Positions 1-3,261 of a stretch of 5,126 bases of DNA are shown piece by piece. The translations under genes and the position numbers were made by a program. The notes below the pieces were generated by a model. It worked only from the letters and a program-made list of their open reading frames with translations. It was not told the origin of the DNA and made no database searches. Positions within the stretch are counted from its first letter, which is position 1, and each line of letters starts with the position of its first letter. Source of the DNA: an uncultured Bacillus sp. (lineage in GTDB: Bacteria; Bacillota; Bacilli; Bacillales; Cytobacillaceae); the NCBI GenBank assembly GCA_937894355.1, contig CALCRD010000089.1, forward strand, positions 1 to 5,126, read 5' to 3'.

Positions 1-16
1 AAGAACCGTCCCCATG
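1..16. repeat. Edge of a dispersed REP-like repeat (tentative)
   Basis: The first bases read AAGAACCGTCCCCATG. From memory, this core and its complement (GGGGACGGTTCTT) recur as short intergenic repeats in Bacillus and other Firmicutes genomes, sometimes near Y1-type (REP-associated) transposases. Only one arm is visible because the window starts here. No second copy was seen in the window. It sits 18 bp beyond the stop codon of the Lin0512-family gene, a usual location for such elements. The identification rests on recall of the motif, not on a search. Confidence 0.35.
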
Positions 17-34
17 ATTCATTCTATAATTCCC

Positions 35-397
35 TTAATAGCCGACTTCGACTGATGCGATTACTATGTACATTTTGTCGTTTTTATCGCCTTTGTCTTC
101 AAGGACGATGCCACTTGTTGTTAGCATTCCTCCGTCCATTACTTCAACTGTTATTTGTCCATATGGCAAAGCTTCTTTTACGGCCTCATAATCGAGTTTC
201 TCTTTATCACAAGGAACGGCGAGTTTTACGTGAACTTTCATATTATCTAAACTATTTCCTGGTAGTACTGAACGAATACCGGGCATCGAATTATAGTGAA
301 TGGCATTTTTTATTGCTCTTGTTGCTGCTTTCGTGATGTTTTGACCATGGACATCAATCCCCATACCTGTTTCAATAAACATAATTTTTTCCATCAT
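35..397 (-). CDS. Lin0512 family protein, function unknown
   Basis: This 120-aa protein matches the Lin0512 family (TIGR02058/Pfam Lin0512_fam), small conserved proteins of unknown function in Firmicutes and other bacteria. The length is full for the family. Recognisable parts are the N-terminal FIETGMGIDVHGQ stretch (residues 7-19), an Ala/Asn-rich helix leading into SMPGI (about 24-41), a beta-strand VHVKLAVPC (55-63) and the Gly-rich VMDGGMLTTSGI (86-97). There is no signal peptide or membrane segment, so it is probably cytosolic. Two adjacent ATG codons (397 and 394) could start it. AAAGGA lies 10 nt before the first and GAGG lies 5 nt before the second, so the true start may be either. 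A terminator at 500-531 separates it from the upstream operon, so it probably has its own promoter. No enzymatic role should be assigned. Confidence 0.88.
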   Translation of the reverse strand: MMEKIMFIETGMGIDVHGQNITKAATRAIKNAIHYNSMPGIRSVLPGNSLDNMKVHVKLAVPCDKEKLDYEAVKEALPYGQITVEVMDGGMLTTSGIVLEDKGDKNDKMYIVIASVEVGY

Positions 398-428
398 TGC
401 CTCACAATCCTTTCCTTTTGCTGTTTCT

Positions 429-434
429 ATTATA
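429..434 (-). promoter_or_regulatory. Possible -10 element for the Lin0512-family gene
   Basis: On the minus strand this is a perfect TATAAT, about 30 bases before the start codon, between the upstream operon's terminator and the gene. No good TTGACA-like -35 hexamer is found 15-19 bp upstream (the region reads A-rich), and there is no TG extension. It is therefore only a candidate and may need an activator or be coincidental. Confidence 0.3.
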
Positions 435-499
435 TTTTATCCCTTTTGCCTGTTTTTTTGGTGAATAAGAGCTTGAAAATTTATTATTGAAGCACATAT

Positions 500-531
500 A
501 AAAAAGGTGGGCTGCAAATCGCCCACCTTTT
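500..531 (-). terminator. Rho-independent terminator of the redox operon
   Basis: Positions 502-512 pair with 521-531 in an 11-bp stem. It has a seven-pair GC-rich core (GGTGGGC/GCCCACC) and an 8-nt loop. Read on the minus strand, the hairpin ends in six T residues (505-500), partly inside the stem. It begins 7 nt after the stop codon of the small cysteine-rich gene, so it ends the three-gene operon and insulates the Lin0512-family gene. On the plus strand only four T residues follow and no gene points into it. Confidence 0.9.
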
Positions 532-538
532 CCATGAA

Positions 539-772
539 TCAGTTTTCTTCTTTTAATTTTTTAAATAGTTTCTTACGACCAAGAACACCGACAAATCCAG
601 CTGCTGCAACAGTTACTAAAGCGCCACATCCAAGTCCACAAGAGCCGCATGAGCCTGTACATGCTGTAGTAGCAGTTCCAGTAAATGAAGTACCAATTGT
701 TAATCCAGCTGCTCCAATCCCAGTTGAGATGGCTGTTATTTTTTTCTTGGAATTCGTTATCATTTTTCTCAT
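539..772 (-). CDS. Small membrane protein with a four-cysteine loop
   Basis: This 77-aa product is not recognised as a named family. It has a basic N-terminus (MRKMITNSKKK), a hydrophobic Gly/Ala/Thr-rich segment (about 12-32), a loop with four cysteines at 38, 42, 45 and 49 (C-x3-C-x2-C-x3-C, in TACTGSCGSCGLGCG), a second hydrophobic segment (about 50-65) and a strongly basic tail (RKKLFKKLK). By the positive-inside rule both ends are cytoplasmic and the cysteine loop is extracytoplasmic. The spacing could suit a metal, an Fe-S cluster or disulfides; this is inference. The ATG overlaps the upstream polyferredoxin stop codon (TAATG). Its ribosome-binding site AAAGGTG (786-780) lies in the last codons of that gene, so translation is likely coupled. 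A terminator follows 7 nt downstream. The real gene status is supported by start, spacing and terminator. Confidence 0.82.
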   Translation of the reverse strand: MRKMITNSKKKITAISTGIGAAGLTIGTSFTGTATTACTGSCGSCGLGCGALVTVAAAGFVGVLGRKKLFKKLKEEN

Positions 773-1707
773 TATAAAGCACCTTTTTCTGTAGGTTGTT
801 CTGTTACAGGAGCCAGTGGAAGAGGTTTATTTTCCCAACCACGTTCCCCGCGACCATACAAAATAGCGTTGGTAGGACATGCTGAAGTACATTGACGGCA
901 AGTAATACAATTATGAACATTGTAAATTATTTCATCTTCTTCTTTTTTTAGGGCACCCATTGGACACGCTTTTACACATGATTGGCAGCTAACACATTTA
1001 GATTTATTGAATTTAAGTTTATAGGTAAAACCAAATTTTGAACCTAAGAAGTGTAGAAAACTTTGGATGGCTCCGACTGGACACATGAAAGTGCAGTAGC
1101 CTCGCCCACCTTTGGTAAAAAGACCGAAAACCACTAACCACAGAAAAGCTGTTAAAATGGCAGTTGAGCCCATTACACCAAAGTCACCCCAAAATCCTCC
1201 ATCCAAAAGACGTTGAAAGAAACTATAGCCACAGTAAGAGCAGCTCAAACTTCCTGTTGCTAGGGGTGCAATGATAAATCCGGCTAGGAAGCCGTAACGG
1301 ATTGGCGACGGATTAACGATTTTCGACCAATCAATTTTCCACTTATCAGGTAATAATCGGCTTAGATATTCGGTAAATGCTCCTGCAGCACATAGTCTAC
1401 CGCAGAAAAATGGCCCGATTAGAAAAGCTGACACCACGAGTAGTAAAAAGCTAATGCCCCTAACTGTTAACAGGTCCAATCCTTTGCTCCCAAATAAGTC
1501 AGTTAGCGGCATCCGTAAACATGTATCATGAATACTTCCCTCAGTACCATTCCCTAACAACCAGTTCATTCCTCTATTAAAATAGGCGAAAGGTGCATAA
1601 AATAATATGACTCCTAATAAATACCAAGCAGCTCTGCGAAATAAAAATTTTCGTGACTGCTTTTGAACTTTACTTAATTTTTTTTGTTTAAAGGTAAACA
1701 GTTTCAT
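772..1707 (-). CDS. NapH/NosR/YccM-type membrane 4Fe-4S polyferredoxin
   Basis: This 311-aa integral membrane electron carrier belongs to the broad group that includes NapH, CcoG, YccM and the C-terminal part of NosR. About four membrane segments are visible (near 24-44, 83-101, 137-153 and 177-196). Two CxxxC motifs lie on the predicted cytoplasmic side: CGRLC (C102, C106) and CTFMCP (C205, C209). The C-terminal domain has two classical [4Fe-4S] motifs, CVSCQSCVKACP (C238, 241, 244, 248) and CITCRQCTSACP (C267, 270, 273, 277). Oddities: the first CxxxC is followed by Ala-Ala-Gly, not Pro, and C156/C159 form a CSYC pair on the predicted outer face. No FMN-binding or cytochrome partner is encoded nearby. 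The ATG at 1707 is 9 nt from a strong TAAGGAGG; a TTG at 1710 (6 nt) is the alternative. The Shine-Dalgarno overlaps the preceding gene's stop codon. The electron donor and acceptor are unknown. Confidence 0.88.
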   Translation of the reverse strand: MKLFTFKQKKLSKVQKQSRKFLFRRAAWYLLGVILFYAPFAYFNRGMNWLLGNGTEGSIHDTCLRMPLTDLFGSKGLDLLTVRGISFLLLVVSAFLIGPFFCGRLCAAGAFTEYLSRLLPDKWKIDWSKIVNPSPIRYGFLAGFIIAPLATGSLSCSYCGYSFFQRLLDGGFWGDFGVMGSTAILTAFLWLVVFGLFTKGGRGYCTFMCPVGAIQSFLHFLGSKFGFTYKLKFNKSKCVSCQSCVKACPMGALKKEEDEIIYNVHNCITCRQCTSACPTNAILYGRGERGWENKPLPLAPVTEQPTEKGAL

Positions 1708-1716
1708 CAATTATGT

Positions 1717-1724
1717 CCTCCTTA
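1717..1724 (-). promoter_or_regulatory. Ribosome-binding site overlapping the upstream stop codon
   Basis: On the minus strand this reads TAAGGAGG. Its first three bases are the stop codon of the secreted-protein gene, and the whole octamer is a near-perfect Shine-Dalgarno for the polyferredoxin. A ribosome ending the first gene would stop on the next initiation site, so the two are probably translationally coupled. Its distance favours the ATG at 1707 (9 nt) but also allows the TTG at 1710 (6 nt). Confidence 0.8.
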
Positions 1725-2444
1725 ATGACAGATTTCTTCTTCTTTATTGGTCTCTTTGTCATTGTTGTTTCCGCCATCTTTATTGGTCTTTGAGCTATTG
1801 TTGTTACTGTCACCTTTTTCATGCTCTGTTCCTTTACCTTTTCCGTCACCTTTTCCTTTACCACCCCAATTCCCTTTCCCGAAGCTATTGGGATCAATGT
1901 TAAGTTTTTTATAAGGGTCACCGTATTTTGAGTTCACAACATGCACAGGAATGCTACTTAATAAAGTATTGTCCTGATGATTTAAGAATTGAATTTCGCC
2001 AGAAAAACCAACCAGTTTATTCCGATATTGTTTTGGAATCTCTAAAGAAAGTTCCATTTTAAATAATTGCTTTGGTTTAAGAGGTTGTTTAAAAATGAAT
2101 GTCTTTTCGTCATATTCTACACCAGGCATTTCCAGTTCAACGTCTCCTGGAAAGCCTTTTAAAACAACTTGTACCACCAATTCTTCATCGCTGATATTTT
2201 GGATTCCCATCGGTCCATGTCCAGTAGACATGGATACGATTCCCGGCTGAACAATTTTCTTCGGCCAACTTTGTTTTGCTAAGTCAAGCACAATTGGAGA
2301 ATTTCCCTTTGCAGGAATTTTCGCTTGAAATTGTGCCCTTTCAGCCGAAACAACATTTTTATATGCTCCAGCCCCTAAAGTAAGTCCAATTGTTAAAATA
2401 AAAAGAATGATAGCTACGATAGAATTTTTTATTTTCTTTTTCAA
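1722..2444 (-). CDS. Secreted or membrane-anchored protein with Gly/Lys- and Asn-rich tail
   Basis: This 240-aa protein is not recognised as a named family. Residues 1-27 form a signal peptide or N-terminal anchor: a Lys-rich start, a hydrophobic run from about 9 to 23, then GAGAY, where signal peptidase might cut. Residues about 45-170 look like an all-beta, Ig-like domain, with alternating strands such as ELVVQVVLKGF, TFIFKQPL and SGEIQFL, and a HGPMG turn at 75-79. From about 188 the sequence becomes low-complexity: Gly/Lys repeats (GKGKGDGKGKG, about 195-205), an Asn/Ser/Lys stretch (214-234), then EEEICH at the end, whose Cys239 is the only cysteine. It starts with TTG, chosen because AAGGGGG lies 7 nt upstream and the signal peptide follows directly. 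It is the first gene of the polyferredoxin operon, so it may be the extracytoplasmic partner or assembly factor; this is inference. Confidence 0.83.
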   Translation of the reverse strand: MKKKIKNSIVAIILFILTIGLTLGAGAYKNVVSAERAQFQAKIPAKGNSPIVLDLAKQSWPKKIVQPGIVSMSTGHGPMGIQNISDEELVVQVVLKGFPGDVELEMPGVEYDEKTFIFKQPLKPKQLFKMELSLEIPKQYRNKLVGFSGEIQFLNHQDNTLLSSIPVHVVNSKYGDPYKKLNIDPNSFGKGNWGGKGKGDGKGKGTEHEKGDSNNNSSKTNKDGGNNNDKETNKEEEICH

Positions 2445-2451
2445 AGTTAAT

Positions 2452-2458
2452 CCCCCTT
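2452..2458 (-). promoter_or_regulatory. Ribosome-binding site fixing a TTG start
   Basis: The minus strand reads AAGGGGG with a 7-nt spacer to TTG at 2444. No ATG in this frame lies near, and the codons after TTG encode a typical Lys-rich signal-peptide start, so the TTG is well supported. The site directly abuts the base of the hairpin at 2459-2484, which could affect how accessible it is. Confidence 0.75.
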
Positions 2459-2484
2459 CACTGGATGTTTTTTTTATCCGAGTG
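2459..2484 (-). promoter_or_regulatory. Leader hairpin next to the operon's first ribosome-binding site
   Basis: On the minus strand CACT (2484-2481) pairs with AGTG (2462-2459) and GGAT (2479-2476) pairs with ATCC (2466-2463). This gives an 8-bp stem with one bulged C and a 9-nt, mostly A loop. It ends exactly where the AAGGGGG ribosome-binding site begins. If transcription starts near 2492, as the candidate promoter implies, the hairpin lies close to the mRNA 5' end and could stabilise the transcript or tune initiation. It has no T tract after it, so it is not a terminator. Confidence 0.4.
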
Positions 2485-2498
2485 TAGTTTATTTGAGA

Positions 2499-2567
2499 AT
2501 TATGTTGGATTCATGAAAAAAAGATGAAATATTGTGAAAATGCGAAAAATATGTCGATTTCGTGAAA
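2499..2567 (-). promoter_or_regulatory. Candidate activated promoter region of the redox operon
   Basis: The minus strand has CATAAT (2504-2499) at a suitable distance from the TTG start, implying a start of transcription near 2492 and a 5' leader of about 48 nt. The position expected for -35 (TCATCT) is a poor match to TTGACA. Upstream and overlapping it, the plus strand carries GAAA-containing repeats with G at 2515, 2526, 2536, 2544 and 2564; the first three are on one helical face. TTGTGAA at 2532-2538 resembles the ResD box TTTGTGAAT known from Bacillus subtilis. A weak -35 plus phased direct repeats fits a promoter needing a response regulator, but no regulator can be named with confidence. 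Confidence 0.3.
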
Positions 2568-2677
2568 TTAGTTTGTTTGTGGGTAATCTAGAAATAAATA
2601 TGCGGGTTTTTACGGAAGGTTAATGATTGGATCGAAGGGAATAAATGCTACAAAATCCATCCAAGGAGGGGAGGAAC

Positions 2678-2708
2678 AAAAAAAATAGCCCACTCAGGAG
2701 AGTAGGCT
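2678..2708 (-). terminator. Rho-independent terminator without an obvious gene
   Basis: On the minus strand the arm at 2708-2700 pairs with 2695-2687: nine pairs (one T-G wobble) around a TCCT loop, then ATTTTTTTT (2686-2678). This is a textbook intrinsic terminator for leftward transcription. On the plus strand the hairpin has an A tract before it and no T tract after it, so it would not work that way. No protein gene on the minus strand leads into it: the next ~550 bp hold no convincing leftward reading frame. It implies an unseen small RNA, or a decayed or deleted gene. Confidence 0.75.
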
Positions 2709-3261
2709 GTCAAAATAAGTCGAAAAATGGCGAATGTTGATGGAATGTCTTTATTCTACACCAGAATGTCTTGTTTGAATATAATTAATTTGTAAAATTT
2801 ATAAATTTTTTTGATGAGTGTTTTGTAGCTATTGAAATGCTTGAGTACACCAAGTGATGAATTCTAGAGATATTCCGAAATAACTTTGTGGCGATTATCA
2901 GAAACAATAAGGTTCTTACTAGTAATTACTTATGTGGATGATTTTTGTAATATATGAATAAAATTCCCATAAATTGATAGTAACAATTTAGGAACAAAAA
3001 TCGTCTAACAAAATATATTAGATTGATATTTTTTTGCTAAAGTATGTTAGTATTGAAGCTAAAAATGTCTTTTATGAGACGAGTCCTAAAACAGTATGTT
3101 TGGAATTATGCTGTGGGATATTTTGAAGATTTTTGTAGAATTTTTCTATTTTAGTTCTTTTGTGTCATAGAAATACAGCATTTTTGAGATTATAATTAAT
3201 AAATGTGAAGAGAAGTTTTTTTATATAAAATTGATTTTGTTAAATAAAAGGGGAAAATATT
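2709..3261. other. AT-rich intergenic region upstream of asnB
   Basis: About 550 bp without a convincing protein gene or a recognisable T-box, riboswitch or tRNA. Visible items are: direct repeats GAATGTCTT at 2743-2751 and 2764-2772; a TATAAT at 2780-2785; an AT-only 16-bp perfect palindrome at 2794-2809; a weak sigma-A-like pair TTGTAA (2945-2950) and CATAAA (2968-2973) with a 17-bp spacer; TTGATA at 3023-3028 with TAGTAT 19 bp later; and self-complementary segments between 3091 and 3181. A 29-codon open frame (3065-3154, plus) has only a weak GAAG ribosome-binding site. The asnB promoter is probably somewhere here, but the base composition makes chance matches common and none stands out. 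Confidence 0.6.
3091..3181 (+). promoter_or_regulatory. Possible structured asnB leader with alternative pairings
   Basis: ATGCTGT (3108-3114) can pair with ACAGTAT just upstream (3091-3097, one G-T wobble) or perfectly with ACAGCAT downstream (3175-3181, followed by TTTTT). The two pairings exclude each other. Inside the second, TTTCTAT (3143-3149) pairs perfectly with ATAGAAA (3167-3173), which stacks one base from the outer stem. This resembles a switch or attenuator, but the stems are only 7 bp and the long T-rich internal loop is unlike a standard terminator. Whether this region is transcribed into the asnB leader depends on an unproven upstream promoter. Confidence 0.22.

Noticed and set aside
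55..490. Plus-strand open frames opposite the Lin0512-family gene
   Set aside because: They are antisense to a recognised conserved protein, have Leu/Phe/Cys-rich low-quality compositions, and lack good ribosome-binding sites.
539..772. Small Cys-rich protein as a bacteriocin or modified peptide precursor
   Set aside because: No radical-SAM, lanthionine or export/protease gene is nearby, and the neighbour is a polyferredoxin, not a modification enzyme. The two hydrophobic segments fit a membrane subunit better.
507..794. Plus-strand 95-codon frame with a Pro-rich middle and hydrophobic end
   Set aside because: It is a mirror of the small Cys-rich gene and crosses its terminator. The minus-strand gene has a better start, coupling and terminator.
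1688..1921. Lys/Thr-rich minus-strand frame overlapping the secreted-protein tail
   Set aside because: It is an out-of-frame reading of the Gly/Lys repeat region with no independent ribosome-binding site, and it overlaps two well-supported genes.
2645..2740. 31-codon plus-strand frame (starting MLQNPSKEGR) with AAGGGA nearby
   Set aside because: The ribosome-binding site is only 4 nt from ATG, there is no good promoter, and the frame runs through the terminator hairpin. Its Lys/Arg/Asn content just reflects the A-rich DNA.
2794..2809. Perfect AT-only palindrome
   Set aside because: In such an AT-rich spacer a 16-bp A/T palindrome is weak evidence for an operator, and no matching copy was seen.
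3000..3261. T-box or amino-acid riboswitch ahead of asnB
   Set aside because: No AGGGTGGNACCGCG-like antiterminator sequence and no terminator with a T tract close to the start codon could be found.
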